Notes: a model not told the origin generated them from the sequence alone. 39,971 nucleotides of DNA from Methylophaga muralis (GCF_001720165.1 NZ_MCRI01000021.1:1-39971); one strand, 5' to 3'; numbered from the stretch's first letter, positions 1 to 9,321 are shown. Program-made: numbers and translations.

Positions 1-870
1 TTTATTGGCTCTGCATTTTCTCAAAGCTCCGACATACCTGTTCCAGAGCAAGCAATGTTTGTTGTTCCAAAGCTGTCTCAAGGGCCTGATTTCCAAGTTT
101 TCTCACTAGCTGTCTCGCAAGGGCAAGGCAATTCTTTAGTAAAGCTGCTAAATGACTATTCCTATTACCAACGGGCACTGGTGTTGCCATCAACCAGTAT
201 GCGGATGAATGGTTCTGTTATTCATGAAGAGATATTGGCGCTCAAGAAGCGTGAGCACCCAGACAAAGATGGTTTACTGAATCGACCGACGTTAATCATA
301 GGTGGTAAGTTATCGTCATCAGACAATTCACCGCTAGTCGATTTTGTGCAACTAAGGTTGCCTGATGTGCGATGGGAAAATCAGCAAGATGCCGTTTCGG
401 AATTTATTGTAAAGGCAAAAGTTGTTGGTGGCAGCGAAGAGCTCTCAATGCAGACATTTACTCACACTCCTGTACCCATATGGGTTCATGACAGATTGCC
501 CTTTGGATTTAGTAGTTTGTTGCCCCAAGGGCTCCCTGATGAAAAAACAAGTCATATTGTCGATTTCCCCATCAGGAGTTACCAATTAATGTTTGCTATG
601 GAGCTGAATAAAGCCATACGAAATGGCGGCACGATACAGTTCTCGGTGTATGAAGTGACTTATGATTATAGAGAAGCATATGACCCATACGATGATGAGG
701 TCTATCTCGATGTTGATACTAAGCAAGGAAATCAGTTATACGAGATAAATTATACTTTTGAAGATGACCCACATAATGCCGCTGATAGAAATTTAAAGGC
801 CATAATCGGCAATGGTATTAATGCATTAAATAGAGGCGAAGGCTTTTATGCCGGGCCGATTCAAAACTAA
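1..870 (+). CDS. Hypothetical protein, 5' end outside window
   Basis: The reading frame is open from base 1, so the gene starts upstream; the first Met inside the window (base 55) is not a convincing start because the residues before it (FIGSAFSQSSDIPVPEQA) look like the end of a signal peptide followed by mature protein. About 289 residues are visible. The sequence is polar, with an acidic patch near the C-terminus (DPYDDEVYLDVD) and no membrane segment, so it is probably exported. I recognise no domain. Its stop codon is directly followed by the ATG of the next gene, so the two are probably co-translated partners, one exported and one in the inner membrane. Function unknown. Confidence 0.6.
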   Translation, partial: FIGSAFSQSSDIPVPEQAMFVVPKLSQGPDFQVFSLAVSQGQGNSLVKLLNDYSYYQRALVLPSTSMRMNGSVIHEEILALKKREHPDKDGLLNRPTLIIGGKLSSSDNSPLVDFVQLRLPDVRWENQQDAVSEFIVKAKVVGGSEELSMQTFTHTPVPIWVHDRLPFGFSSLLPQGLPDEKTSHIVDFPIRSYQLMFAMELNKAIRNGGTIQFSVYEVTYDYREAYDPYDDEVYLDVDTKQGNQLYEINYTFEDDPHNAADRNLKAIIGNGINALNRGEGFYAGPIQN

Positions 871-1797
871 ATGATTACAAAATTAAAGTGGGTTCTATCG
901 ATACTTTGGCGAGTGCCGGTAACGTTGTTAATTGCAATAATTGGCTACGCTATTTTTACCGGTGTACTGGTTAAAGTTAGGGATGGCGTTAGCAATGAAT
1001 GGTATACCGTTAATAAACTTGCTGAGCTTGTCGAGCAGTATGATAGTTATGTTTCAACCAATTCTAATGCCGGCCTCCAGATTCAAACTATCGACTTATC
1101 CAATGACGAATACCTGGTTTTCAATGAGGGGACTAAGAATGAGCGTTATGTCTTTACACTCAACTTACCAAATGATTCACATATTTCAACGCGCGAGTTA
1201 CACAGCAAAACGATACCCACTGACTTTGAAAAAGTCCCACTATATAGGCTCAAAGAAGATCTCAGTATTTACGCGATTGACCCTCGTGTTCAATATGAAG
1301 AGTTTAAAGACGTTGGCGCTTATATAGTCAATTTTATTTTTTCTTTTTTTGGGATCATTATGGGTGTTGTTTTTTTCATGAGGATGGGTGTTTGGGTATG
1401 GGAAAAACACCAGCCTCTTGAATATTCAGCACAACAAAAACTCAAAACGGCTGCTCCGGCTTCTGCTCAAGAATCAACCAACGATACGATTAAATTTGGC
1501 TGGGGAACATGGTTAGTTTGGGCCTCATTGCTTGTTTTGCTCCCTGTTACAGTTGTTGTTGGTGATTGGGTTGAGATGCCAATGACCCAAACAGAATGGG
1601 AAGATTTATCGTTTTACAGTGTTTTTGTTGCATGTACTTCTTTTATGGTTGTGTTTGTTATTGAGATTTTCTCAGCTCGCCATCGTGCTCAAAATGGTTT
1701 GCCCCAGAGTCGACACCTTTTATTCTTTCCATCTTTAGTTCTGTTTACAGTGTTGCTTGTTCCTGTAATTTCCTGGATGCGTTACCTGTTTGTTTAA
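871..1797 (+). CDS. Hypothetical multi-pass membrane protein
   Basis: 308 residues. Hydrophobic segments are visible near residues 12-34, 150-172, 212-230, 246-266 and 282-305, so about five membrane helices. A polar region of roughly 115 residues lies between the first and second helix and probably faces the periplasm. The start codon follows the upstream stop with no gap, which suggests translational coupling to the exported protein before it. Base composition is visibly AT-richer than in the conserved genes further right. I recognise no family; a sensor, a transporter subunit or an envelope assembly factor are all possible and none is supported. Confidence 0.65.
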   Translation: MITKLKWVLSILWRVPVTLLIAIIGYAIFTGVLVKVRDGVSNEWYTVNKLAELVEQYDSYVSTNSNAGLQIQTIDLSNDEYLVFNEGTKNERYVFTLNLPNDSHISTRELHSKTIPTDFEKVPLYRLKEDLSIYAIDPRVQYEEFKDVGAYIVNFIFSFFGIIMGVVFFMRMGVWVWEKHQPLEYSAQQKLKTAAPASAQESTNDTIKFGWGTWLVWASLLVLLPVTVVVGDWVEMPMTQTEWEDLSFYSVFVACTSFMVVFVIEIFSARHRAQNGLPQSRHLLFFPSLVLFTVLLVPVISWMRYLFV

Positions 1798-1860
1798 TAT
1801 TAGTTGCTGCTACTTTAGCGACTCAGTAACACTAGCTCCTCTTAAGAATCAGTGACGTAT

Positions 1861-2193
1861 TCAGAGCCTGGGTAACAAACGACAATGATTCACTTGCAGA
1901 CTGTAAGCACTGAAAACAACTTCTACTGGTTGCTGATAACGTTGACTTTCTGCTAAACAGGTTAAATGGACTGATTTAGCGGTTAATGGTGCAGCTTTTT
2001 CCAAGACATTGACTTGATATCCATATAGAGATGCTACGAAATGCAGATCACGAACCGTTAACTTCTCAGTTAGAAATGGTTCATCTTGTGTTTCTTGTGG
2101 TTTGACAGCATTATTTTCAGCAGCAACATACGTTGCCGACAAGGCCAGAGAAAAAACTATAAGGATTAGATGCGATATTTTAAACAGCTGCAT
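1861..2193 (-). CDS. Small exported hypothetical protein
   Basis: 110 residues with a clear signal peptide (basic start, hydrophobic stretch LILIVFSLALSATYVAA, likely cleavage after AAA/AEN region). The mature part of about 85 residues has two cysteines near its C-terminal half (in HLTCLAES and NHCRLL) that could form a disulfide in the periplasm. An AAGGA-type ribosome site lies about eight bases before the ATG. It is read divergently from the next exported protein with only 35 bases between the two start codons. No family recognised. Confidence 0.6.
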   Translation of the reverse strand: MQLFKISHLILIVFSLALSATYVAAENNAVKPQETQDEPFLTEKLTVRDLHFVASLYGYQVNVLEKAAPLTAKSVHLTCLAESQRYQQPVEVVFSAYSLQVNHCRLLPRL

Positions 2194-2228
2194 TTGCTGA
2201 TCCTTGTTAACAATAAAGGAATTATTTG

Positions 2229-2729
2229 ATGTTAAGGTCTATTAAAAATCTACTGCTATTGTTTTTAGTGGCTTTCCCCGGCTTGTTATTTGCTGATGTT
2301 GAACTCACACCAGGCCACTGCGCAGGGTATATGCCGGTCATACTGGAATATCAGGCTAAATCGTCTGAAAGCCGCGAAGTGTCTGAGTTATCAGGAAGCT
2401 TACACCTACTGCAGGCGAGAAGGGATAGAGAGCAGGCAAAAAGATATGTCGATAATAGCCCTCTGTTGAGAGAGTTACATCAAAGCCACGTTTCTTCAGA
2501 CTTTGACAGTGATTATCAATTTGCAGCAGATATTGCCATGCAACAGGCTGCTTTTCTTGGATCTGCAACAGCAGAAAAAATTATGCTTCAAGCAGAAGAA
2601 TTTGAGGCCTTAGGCACACAAATCGGTAACATGACGGAATGGTGTGAAGCGATGCTGGCGGAGGCATCAAAGATTGGTAACAATAGGGCATTGGGTTCGT
2701 TTTTTGAATCGATCACCAAGGGTGACTGA
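2229..2729 (+). CDS. Small exported hypothetical protein
   Basis: 166 residues from the ATG at 2229. A TTG one codon upstream is also in frame, but the AAGGA at 2216-2220 is spaced correctly (8 bases) for the ATG. The N-terminus is a typical signal peptide (SIKNLLLLFLVAFPGLLFA, cleavage before DVELTP). The mature protein is mostly helical, rich in Glu, Ser and Ala, with single cysteines near both ends (HCAGYM and EWCEAM) that could pair in the periplasm. No family recognised. It is divergent from the gene ending at 1861. Confidence 0.6.
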   Translation: MLRSIKNLLLLFLVAFPGLLFADVELTPGHCAGYMPVILEYQAKSSESREVSELSGSLHLLQARRDREQAKRYVDNSPLLRELHQSHVSSDFDSDYQFAADIAMQQAAFLGSATAEKIMLQAEEFEALGTQIGNMTEWCEAMLAEASKIGNNRALGSFFESITKGD

Positions 2730-2784
2730 TACCGATTTTGACCCAATTATTGAGTGAGCATGCAGCGTGGTTAAAAGCTGCGTT

Positions 2785-3084
2785 TTATTGTTCCGGCTGC
2801 GAATCAACGGAATCCAGATATATTCTTTCAATCATTGTTTCCAGTAATTCCAGATAGCGATCTACTTCCTCTGGCATGCCATGTTCATTGGCAATTTTGG
2901 CCATTTCGATTGCCACTGCAGCATGCACAAAAACAGTATTCCGGCTTGCAAGGCAACCACCAAGCAGACTTAACTGTTGATCTGGCCCAGACAATGACTT
3001 GGCCCTTTCCACAACATCGTAACAAGGGTCAGGCTCGGCCATTAAACTGGCAATCAATACACTGGTGTGAATTAAATTAAGCAT
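2785..3084 (-). CDS. Small hypothetical protein
   Basis: 99 residues. The first 16 residues are hydrophobic (LIHTSVLIASLMA), which could be a short signal peptide, leaving a helical mature domain with two cysteines (DPCYDV and GGCLAS). A weak AAGAGA ribosome site precedes the ATG. It lies 25 bases downstream of the large minus-strand gene ending at 3110 and may share its transcript. An overlapping plus-strand frame of 81 codons at 2835-3080 looks like a shadow. No family recognised, and coding status is moderately supported only. Confidence 0.45.
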   Translation of the reverse strand: MLNLIHTSVLIASLMAEPDPCYDVVERAKSLSGPDQQLSLLGGCLASRNTVFVHAAVAIEMAKIANEHGMPEEVDRYLELLETMIERIYLDSVDSQPEQ

Positions 3085-3109
3085 TTATGTTTCTCTTAAA
3101 AATAGGTTT

Positions 3110-4582
3110 TTAATCACCAGACAATATGGATTGAATCAACCAGCCCTGCGGGGTAGAGACAATTTCCATACGCATATCGAAAGGCGAGCGTAATAAAGCT
3201 TTGTCGATATAACCGCGTTCTCCTGCAAAGGTTTGTACCAGTCGAAATCTGGCCTTATCGTCATAGGGGTATTGCCAGTCAACCCGCTCAAAGTTGAGTT
3301 TGCGTAAAACTTGAGCATTATCCATTGGCAAGGCATACATTGGTGTGTTTGGCTGAATGGTTATGTAAGTATCGAAAGAAAAATATGCTGATTCGCTACC
3401 CACACAGCCGGGATAGGGAACGCAGAATACTTCTGGACTTAGTTGAATCCCCGGGATCGCCAGCATTTCACTCAAACTCTGCCAGTCATCATCAGCATTA
3501 TCATGTGTCAGCCAGCTTTGAAGATCTTGATGTCCGCCGCTGCCACCAAAACCAAGCATGACATCTTTAGTTGTCATTTCGAGCAGAGCTACAATATCTC
3601 TTCGCTCAACAGCAGATTTGAGTTGTTGGAAAAATATCGAAAACGTTTCATCCGGTTGTTGAGGCACAGCGAATTGGTATTGATCTTTGAAGGGGGCCAT
3701 TAGCTTGTCACGAATGTTTGGCAGGTCGTCTTCCAAAATCATGGCAACGTCGAGATTTTCTGAAGCAGGCAGTAATGACTGAAACCAATTAAAAGCATCT
3801 TTACTACGTTCATCATCAATATCAAATCGCAGCATGGTAAGTTGAAGCTGCATACTGGCGCTGTCTAGTCGATATTCTGCGGTTACGGCACAAGCACGTC
3901 GAAAGTCCTGATAATCATCCTGCTGTTGCTGCTTTAATAAAGCGTTGAGGAGCTGAGTTTTTCGACTTGCTGACGGTGGGCCGGATGTCGGTAGAAGCAA
4001 AGCTTGAAGTGCTTCATAAGCCGATAGCTCAACGACTAAATGAATAGCAACGTCTGGTTCAATCCAGATATCACTGACACCCTGACAGTCTTCGCCAGCA
4101 CTGTGCAATTGCCCCTGCTCAAGTAACCGTTGATTCGATTTTTTGACCTCTTTACCGGTCATTATCTCGGTGGAAACAGCATTACCTCCCGATTCAATTC
4201 GAAGCAGATAAAGTGCTGCGCCATCATCTGCTGCAAATCGTTGATAACCCAACGATCCAAGACGTTCACCCGCGGGGTCTCTCGGACGTTCGTAAGTTGT
4301 ATAACCAAAATAATCAAAGACGTCACTACTCGAACCTGTTTGAGGGCAGTTCAAATCGAGCGGCTCGAGTAAAAAATCATTACGCAAGCTGGTTCTGGGA
4401 TCAATGTCTAAACAACTGGGATGTATTTCTGCAGATTCGTGATCAATATTCGCTTTAGCCATTGCTGAATAGATTGCCATCAGCATAACTAGCAAAGCTC
4501 CCATGGCTCTGCTCGGCATGCCAGGTTGTTTATTTGGTAGTAGGTGTTTACGGCTTAAATGGATATATCGTATATCACTCAT
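3110..4582 (-). CDS. Probable exported protein with C-terminal SH3-like domain
   Basis: 490 residues. The start at 4582 is supported by an AGGAGA ribosome site nine bases upstream. A hydrophobic stretch at residues 28-42 (GALLVMLMAIYSAMA) behind a long basic leader suggests a signal peptide or membrane anchor. The middle is a large region of unknown fold. The last 85 residues (about 406-490) start with a strand pattern YITIQPNTPMYALP and end with GYIDKALLRSPFDMR and a terminal G-W-L-I-Q-S-I-L-S-G-D. This pattern, a short beta barrel followed by an L-R-S-P tail, resembles the SH3-like domain proteins I know from other proteobacteria, so a peptidoglycan- or envelope-binding role is possible. 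That assignment is from memory of the pattern and is tentative. Confidence 0.6.
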   Translation of the reverse strand: MSDIRYIHLSRKHLLPNKQPGMPSRAMGALLVMLMAIYSAMAKANIDHESAEIHPSCLDIDPRTSLRNDFLLEPLDLNCPQTGSSSDVFDYFGYTTYERPRDPAGERLGSLGYQRFAADDGAALYLLRIESGGNAVSTEIMTGKEVKKSNQRLLEQGQLHSAGEDCQGVSDIWIEPDVAIHLVVELSAYEALQALLLPTSGPPSASRKTQLLNALLKQQQQDDYQDFRRACAVTAEYRLDSASMQLQLTMLRFDIDDERSKDAFNWFQSLLPASENLDVAMILEDDLPNIRDKLMAPFKDQYQFAVPQQPDETFSIFFQQLKSAVERRDIVALLEMTTKDVMLGFGGSGGHQDLQSWLTHDNADDDWQSLSEMLAIPGIQLSPEVFCVPYPGCVGSESAYFSFDTYITIQPNTPMYALPMDNAQVLRKLNFERVDWQYPYDDKARFRLVQTFAGERGYIDKALLRSPFDMRMEIVSTPQGWLIQSILSGD

Positions 4583-4815
4583 CTGGACTTTCTCCTATGT
4601 CCAAATAATAGCCGGAAGCTGTCGATGATAACCAGAGCGATCCAAAATTAAATTTAACTGGAACGATATATTGGAGCCATGCACTGCCTAGAAACATTGA
4701 TATTTTTGTGGGAGTGGGGAGAGTTGTGCTTGTCGTTAAGAATTAACTATGAAGCGGGGACAACCAAAAGGGCTCAGGAAAACAAATGAAAATCTAACGA
4801 CATTGATGCAAATAA
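4583..4815. other. Intergenic stretch with no recognisable gene
   Basis: About 230 bases between the start of the SH3-like gene and the tRNA terminator. It should hold the promoter of the minus-strand gene. I see no hairpin, repeat or conserved open frame in it. Confidence 0.4.
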
Positions 4816-4846
4816 AAAGCCCCATCAGCATAACTGATGGGGCTTT
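4816..4846 (-). terminator. Rho-independent terminator of tRNA-Leu
   Basis: A 13-bp perfect stem (4816-4828 with 4834-4846) with a five-base loop. The GC core GCCCCATCAG is flanked by A on one side and T on the other, so it can work in both directions. It lies 40 bases downstream of the minus-strand tRNA gene, which is the likely user. Confidence 0.85.
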
Positions 4847-4885
4847 AATATTCTGGATAACCTATTGATAATACTAGGTTAATGT

Positions 4886-4970
4886 TGGTACCGAGGGCGA
4901 GAATCGAACTCGCACTTCCGAAGAAACCGGATTTTGAATCCGGCGCGTCTACCAGTTCCGCCACCCCGGC
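4886..4970 (-). tRNA. tRNA-Leu (anticodon CAA)
   Basis: Read on the minus strand the 85-base gene begins GCCGGGGTGGCGGAA and ends with an encoded CCA. The acceptor stem pairs, the D-loop contains CTGGTAGAC, and the T-arm has the normal GTTCGATTC loop. The anticodon stem CCGGA/TCCGG closes a seven-base loop TTCAAAA, giving anticodon CAA, which reads UUG leucine codons. The long variable arm is typical of leucine tRNAs. A terminator follows at 4816-4846. Confidence 0.95.
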
Positions 4971-5097
4971 AACAAGCCGAGCATTATAACGAGGGCTGTT
5001 CGATTATGAAAGCCCGTTTTTACCTTTTAATGCGAATTTCCTGGTCGGGCACGATTTTACCTAACGAAAATTACAATAGCTCTGCTATGATCTCGCC

Positions 5098-6129
5098 ATG
5101 CAACGTACCGACTTTCAATTTGAACTCCCGCCGGAGTTAATCGCCCAGTATCCGTCAAAACATCGAACTGCCAGCCGCTTGCTGACACTTGATGGTAACA
5201 GTGGTGAATTGGCCGATCGCCAGTTCAGCGACTTTTTGGATTTACTCAAACCCAATGATTTGTTGGTATTCAATAACACCAAAGTCATTCCGGCTCGCCT
5301 GTTAGGCGAAAAAGAAACCGGCGGTAAGATTGAAGTATTGGTGGAACGAGTATTGGACGATAAACGTGTGCTGGCCCATATTCGTAGCAGTAAGTCTCCT
5401 GGAGCAGGGCGAATTTTAATCCTTGAAAATGAGCTTCGTGCCGAGGTTCTGGGCCGTCAGGATGCGTTATTTGAACTCAAGTTTGATATTGCAGGCGATG
5501 TAATTGAGGCGCTCGAACAATATGGACGCTTACCATTACCTCCTTATATAGAGCGCGAAGTAGATAAAAGCGATCTGGATCGTTATCAAACCGTTTATGC
5601 CAAGCAAATCGGCGCGGTAGCCGCTCCGACTGCCGGACTGCATTTTGATAATGAGCTGATGCAGCGTATTCGCGACAGTGATATCGACATGACCGAAGTC
5701 ACTTTGCATGTCGGTGCAGGAACATTTCAGCCGGTGCGGGTTGAGGATATTCGTACGCATCAAATGCATTCCGAACGCATTGAAGTCAGTGAAACTGTTT
5801 GTGAAAAGGTTCGTCAAACCCGCGAAAAAGGCGGACGAGTGATTGCCGTGGGCACTACCAGTGTCAGAGCATTGGAAAGTGCGTCACGAAGTGGCGAAAT
5901 TGCCGCCTATTCCGGCGAAACCGATATCTTTATTTATCCGGGCTATCAATTTCGGTCGGTCGATGCGATGGTTACTAATTTTCATCTTTCCGAATCGACT
6001 TTATTGATGCTGGTCTCAGCCTTTGCCGGACGCGACCATATAATGTCGGCCTATCATCACGCCATTGAGCAACGTTATCGTTTTTTCAGTTACGGTGACG
6101 CTATGTTTATCACTAGGAAAACCGCATGA
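5098..6129 (+). CDS. queA: S-adenosylmethionine:tRNA ribosyltransferase-isomerase
   Basis: 343 residues, the normal length for QueA. The enzyme moves the ribosyl part of S-adenosylmethionine to preQ1 at the wobble base of tRNAs, giving epoxyqueuosine. Family landmarks are the N-terminus [25 protein letters not shown], the AAPTAGLHF region, [12 protein letters not shown] and the C-terminal [18 protein letters not shown]. Its usual partner tgt does not follow. Instead the stop codon overlaps the start of trmJ by ATGA, so two tRNA-modification genes are translationally coupled. The start at 5098 matches the normal N-terminus although the ribosome site before it is weak. Confidence 0.97.
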   Translation: MQRTDFQFELPPELIAQYPSKHRTASRLLTLDGNSGELADRQFSDFLDLLKPNDLLVFNNTKVIPARLLGEKETGGKIEVLVERVLDDKRVLAHIRSSKSPGAGRILILENELRAEVLGRQDALFELKFDIAGDVIEALEQYGRLPLPPYIEREVDKSDLDRYQTVYAKQIGAVAAPTAGLHFDNELMQRIRDSDIDMTEVTLHVGAGTFQPVRVEDIRTHQMHSERIEVSETVCEKVRQTREKGGRVIAVGTTSVRALESASRSGEIAAYSGETDIFIYPGYQFRSVDAMVTNFHLSESTLLMLVSAFAGRDHIMSAYHHAIEQRYRFFSYGDAMFITRKTA

Positions 6130-6860
6130 CGCTTTTAGATAACATTCGCTTTGTCTTAGTCGGCACAACACATCCGGGCAATATCGGCGCTTCTGCCAGG
6201 GCGATGAAAACGATGGGCTTATCTAATTTGCATCTGGTTTCACCGAAAATGTATCCGAATGCCGAAGCAACAGCACGAGCTTCTGGTGCTGATGATGTGC
6301 TTGCCAAAGCTGTGGTGCATGACAGTCTGCAATCAGCAATAACTGGCTGTCAGCATGTGTTTGGTATGAGTGCCCGGCTCAGGCATTTGGCGGTACCTTT
6401 AATGAATCCGCGGGAAGCAGTGACATCGCTTGAAAAATACGATGACGACACCCATATAGCCATTGTGTTTGGCCGCGAACATTCGGGTCTATCAAATGAT
6501 GAGCTAGATCTTTGTCATACCCTGGTGAATATTCCGGCAAACCCGGAATACAGTTCATTAAATCTGGCGGCAGCTGTGCAAGTTATGGCCTATGAATTAC
6601 GTATGAGCTTCAACCCGACCATTGAACGTGGTCGGGTGGGCGAGGATCGCGAAGCAATCAACGCTGAAGATTTGGTGCATTTATATGACCATTTTGAGAG
6701 AAGCCTGACCACCATCGGCTTTTTAGATCCAACCAATCCGCGTTATTTAATGCGGCGGATTCGCCGATTATTTAACCGGGCAGATCTTGACCGCAATGAA
6801 GTTCAGATTTTGCATGGCATTTTGCGTGCAGCAGAGACCAAAGCGAGGAGTTCAAAATGA
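6126..6860 (+). CDS. trmJ: tRNA (cytidine/uridine-2'-O-)-methyltransferase TrmJ
   Basis: 244 residues, close to the 246 of E. coli TrmJ. It 2'-O-methylates position 32 of several tRNAs using S-adenosylmethionine. SPOUT-fold motifs are visible: [14 protein letters not shown] near residue 20, [15 protein letters not shown] near 117, and [20 protein letters not shown] that forms the knot and cofactor pocket. The C-terminal 80 residues are the usual dimer extension. It overlaps queA before it and cysE after it by ATGA on both sides, so the three are one translation unit. A trmJ (trmH-like) to cysE to iscR order is also known from Azotobacter. Confidence 0.95.
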   Translation: MTLLDNIRFVLVGTTHPGNIGASARAMKTMGLSNLHLVSPKMYPNAEATARASGADDVLAKAVVHDSLQSAITGCQHVFGMSARLRHLAVPLMNPREAVTSLEKYDDDTHIAIVFGREHSGLSNDELDLCHTLVNIPANPEYSSLNLAAAVQVMAYELRMSFNPTIERGRVGEDREAINAEDLVHLYDHFERSLTTIGFLDPTNPRYLMRRIRRLFNRADLDRNEVQILHGILRAAETKARSSK

Positions 6861-7651
6861 ACGACCAATTACATGTAACCCGCTGGCAGCGTTTTAAGGA
6901 AGATATCTACTGCGTTTTTGACAGAGATCCTGCAGCGCGTAATGTATTTGAGATCGTCACGACTTATCCTGGCGTGCATGCTCTAACGCTGCATCGATTT
7001 AGTCACTGGTTGTGGAAAAAGGGCTGGATGTGGCTGGCCCGGTTTATCTCAACTATTGGTCGGTGGATGACTGGCATTGAAATTCATCCGGGTGCAAAAA
7101 TTGGTAGACGGTTTTTTATTGATCACGGCATGGGTGTGGTAATCGGCGAAACCGCTGAAATTGGCGATGATTGCACGCTGTATCATGGTGTGACATTAGG
7201 CGGCACATCCTGGAAAGGCGGTAAACGCCATCCGACGTTAACCAATAATGTTGTCGTAGGTGCCGGGGCAAAAGTGTTGGGTCCGATTACGGTTCATGAT
7301 GGTGCTCGAATTGGTTCTAATGCTGTGGTTGTCAAAGACGTTGCAGCAAATGAAACGGTCGTCGGTATTCCAGGCCGGGTGGTCAGAAGCCAAAAAAATC
7401 CCGACTTAAAAGCTCAGCAAAAACTGGCACAGTCGGTTGGTTTTGATGCTTACGGTACCTCAACCCAAACGCCGGATCCGGTGGCATCAGCGATTCATGG
7501 CCTGATTGAGCATATTCATCTTATGGAAAAACGCATGGATGCAATGTGCCAAACGATTCATCGTCTGGGCGGTGAAATGCCAGATGTGACGATGCCGGAA
7601 TTAGAAGGTTGTGAGTTAGATAAAGACACCGATTCAGCTAAAGTTGACTAA
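6857..7651 (+). CDS. cysE: Serine O-acetyltransferase
   Basis: 264 residues. It makes O-acetylserine from serine and acetyl-CoA, the first step of cysteine synthesis. The C-terminal left-handed beta-helix is shown by hexapeptide-like repeats from about residue 75 to 180 ([56 protein letters not shown]). The catalytic His pair lies in FIDHGMG and LYHGVTLG. The N-terminal helical part is short, as in Bacillus and Azotobacter CysE rather than E. coli. Beyond residue 190 is a helical tail of about 75 residues ending in acidic residues. It overlaps trmJ, and an IscR-type operator covers its stop codon. The context suggests cysteine supply for the desulfurase downstream. Confidence 0.95.
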   Translation: MNDQLHVTRWQRFKEDIYCVFDRDPAARNVFEIVTTYPGVHALTLHRFSHWLWKKGWMWLARFISTIGRWMTGIEIHPGAKIGRRFFIDHGMGVVIGETAEIGDDCTLYHGVTLGGTSWKGGKRHPTLTNNVVVGAGAKVLGPITVHDGARIGSNAVVVKDVAANETVVGIPGRVVRSQKNPDLKAQQKLAQSVGFDAYGTSTQTPDPVASAIHGLIEHIHLMEKRMDAMCQTIHRLGGEMPDVTMPELEGCELDKDTDSAKVD

Positions 7652-7664
7652 AATAGTCGGGTAT
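7640..7664 (+). promoter_or_regulatory. IscR type 1 binding site
   Basis: Twenty-four of 25 positions agree with the type 1 (Fe-S-IscR) consensus as I remember it (ATASYYGACTRWWWYAGTCRRSTAT): the site contains GTTGACT, an AAAAT core and AGTCGGGTAT; only position 2 differs. It overlaps the last codons and the stop of cysE and lies 38 bases before the iscR start, as expected for autorepression of an iscR operon. A second, much weaker copy may be present around 7666-7690. Confidence 0.8.
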
Positions 7665-7701
7665 GGAAAACTACCAAAATAGTTCTTGATAGGAAATCAA
7701 T

Positions 7702-8160
7702 ATGCGCTTAACGACAAAGGGTCGCTATGCAGTGACTGCGATGCTCGATTTAAGTCTCAATTACGGTGTCGGAGCGATTACCCTCGCTGATATTTCCGAG
7801 CGTCAAGGGATCTCACTCTCTTATTTAGAACAATTATTTGCCCGCTTGCGGAAACAGGGTTTGGTGAGCAGTTCTCGTGGCCCTGGCGGTGGTTATCGGT
7901 TGAGCCGATCAGCCACAGAAATAACTGTTCTGGATGTGATATCAGCAGTCGATGAAAAAGTCGACAGCACACAATGTCAGGGTAAACATAATTGCCATGC
8001 TGATGAGCAATGTGTCAGCCACGAATTGTGGCAAAGCCTGAGTGATCAAATTCGCGTCTATCTGGCTGGTATCACCTTGCATCATGTTGTGAGTGACTAC
8101 GAACGTAATATGAATAATCGTAATAGCAGTGAAAAAGTCATCAAATTTGATGCCTTTTAG
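7702..8160 (+). CDS. iscR: Fe-S cluster-sensing transcription regulator IscR
   Basis: 152 residues, Rrf2 family. The N-terminal winged helix starts [17 protein letters not shown] and includes the recognition helix [19 protein letters not shown]. The cluster ligands Cys92, Cys98 and Cys104 and His107 sit at the same positions as in E. coli IscR, so it should bind a 2Fe-2S cluster and repress its own operon when Fe-S supply is adequate. A good AGGAAA ribosome site precedes the ATG. The near-consensus binding site just upstream supports autoregulation. It heads the unit with the desulfurase and the A-type carrier. Confidence 0.97.
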   Translation: MRLTTKGRYAVTAMLDLSLNYGVGAITLADISERQGISLSYLEQLFARLRKQGLVSSSRGPGGGYRLSRSATEITVLDVISAVDEKVDSTQCQGKHNCHADEQCVSHELWQSLSDQIRVYLAGITLHHVVSDYERNMNNRNSSEKVIKFDAF

Positions 8161-8178
8161 ATCTGACTACAGAGTCTT

Positions 8179-9321
8179 ATGTCTTTTGCTTATCTAGATC
8201 ATAATGCCGGAACAGGTCTAGCTGAGGGTGTACTAGAAGCCATGTTGCCATATCTAAAGCAGCAACAGGGTAATCCTTCCAGTACTCACCGCTTTGGCCG
8301 ATATACACATGCTGCGCTTGATCACGCCCGTCAGCAAGTTGCAGATTTGGTGAATGTTGAAGCCGATCAAATCATTTTTACCAGTGGTGGCACTGAGTCG
8401 AATAACCAAGCTATCAGCGGTGTTGCCCAGTTATTTGATTCTGGCAGAATTTTAATCGGCAGCACTGAGCATCCAGCGGTATTAGAACCAGCCAAACGCT
8501 TACAAAAACTAGGTTTTGAAGTGTTGTTTATCCCGGTGAACGCTGATGGTCTGATCAATATCGAGATATTCGAAACCTTATTGACCGATGACACTCGTCT
8601 GGTGTCGGTGATGTGGGCAAATAATGAAACCGGGGTGGTGCAAAATATTGCCCGATTAACCAAGCTGACAAAAGAACGCGAAATCCTGTTTCATTGTGAT
8701 GCGGTGCAGGCGGCCGGCAAACTGGAAATCGATTTTCAGGCCGCTGGAATACAGATGATGAGCCTCTCTGCGCATAAATTTGGCGGGCCTAAAGGTATCG
8801 GCGCGCTGATTGTTGATAAAAAACTGGATTGGCCAGCGTATGTATTAGGTGGCGGCCAGGAACATGAAAAGCGCAGCGGCACCGAAAATGTCGCGGCGAT
8901 AGTGGGATTTGGTGCAGCAGCTGAACAAGCGAAGCAGCAATTAACCCATTATCAGCGGCATTGCCGTGAATTAAGGGATCTGCTGGAAATTCGCCTACGG
9001 GAAATTCCTGGCGTTACCGTTTTTGCACAGTCAACTGAACGTTTGCCAAATACAGTGTTCTTTTCATTACAAGGGTTTGATTCAGACACCTTATTGATGG
9101 CACTGGACCGCAAAGGCTTTTCAGTCGCCAGTGGTTCAGCCTGTGGCACAGGAAGACAAACCCCTAGCCATGTGCTTAAAGCAATGAATATTGATGATAT
9201 GACGGCTCTTGGAGCGATACGGGTGAGTGTTTCACTGGAAAACACCAAAGAACAAATTGAACAGCTGGCAGTCGTAATTGAAAAAGAGGCCAGTCGTTTT
9301 AACCATTTGATGAACAGGTAA
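8179..9321 (+). CDS. iscS: Cysteine desulfurase (IscS/NifS group)
   Basis: 380 residues; PLP enzyme that takes sulfur from cysteine as an enzyme-bound persulfide. The PLP lysine is Lys200 in SLSAHKFGGPKG; the cofactor-site residues NNETG (149-152) and HCDAVQAAGK (172-181) are in place. The active-site cysteine is Cys322 in ASGSACGTGRQTPSHVLKAM. That loop differs from classical IscS (SGSACTSA) and the protein is about 24 residues shorter than E. coli IscS, lacking its C-terminal extension, which in IscS takes part in contact with IscU. No iscU is present here, which fits. It may be a NifS-like form; the name iscS rests mainly on context. Confidence 0.88.
   Translation: MSFAYLDHNAGTGLAEGVLEAMLPYLKQQQGNPSSTHRFGRYTHAALDHARQQVADLVNVEADQIIFTSGGTESNNQAISGVAQLFDSGRILIGSTEHPAVLEPAKRLQKLGFEVLFIPVNADGLINIEIFETLLTDDTRLVSVMWANNETGVVQNIARLTKLTKEREILFHCDAVQAAGKLEIDFQAAGIQMMSLSAHKFGGPKGIGALIVDKKLDWPAYVLGGGQEHEKRSGTENVAAIVGFGAAAEQAKQQLTHYQRHCRELRDLLEIRLREIPGVTVFAQSTERLPNTVFFSLQGFDSDTLLMALDRKGFSVASGSACGTGRQTPSHVLKAMNIDDMTALGAIRVSVSLENTKEQIEQLAVVIEKEASRFNHLMNR

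Noticed and set aside
941-1327. 128-codon plus-strand frame overlapping the membrane protein gene
   Set aside because: It lies in another frame of a gene with clear membrane helices, with no ribosome site and unlikely composition.
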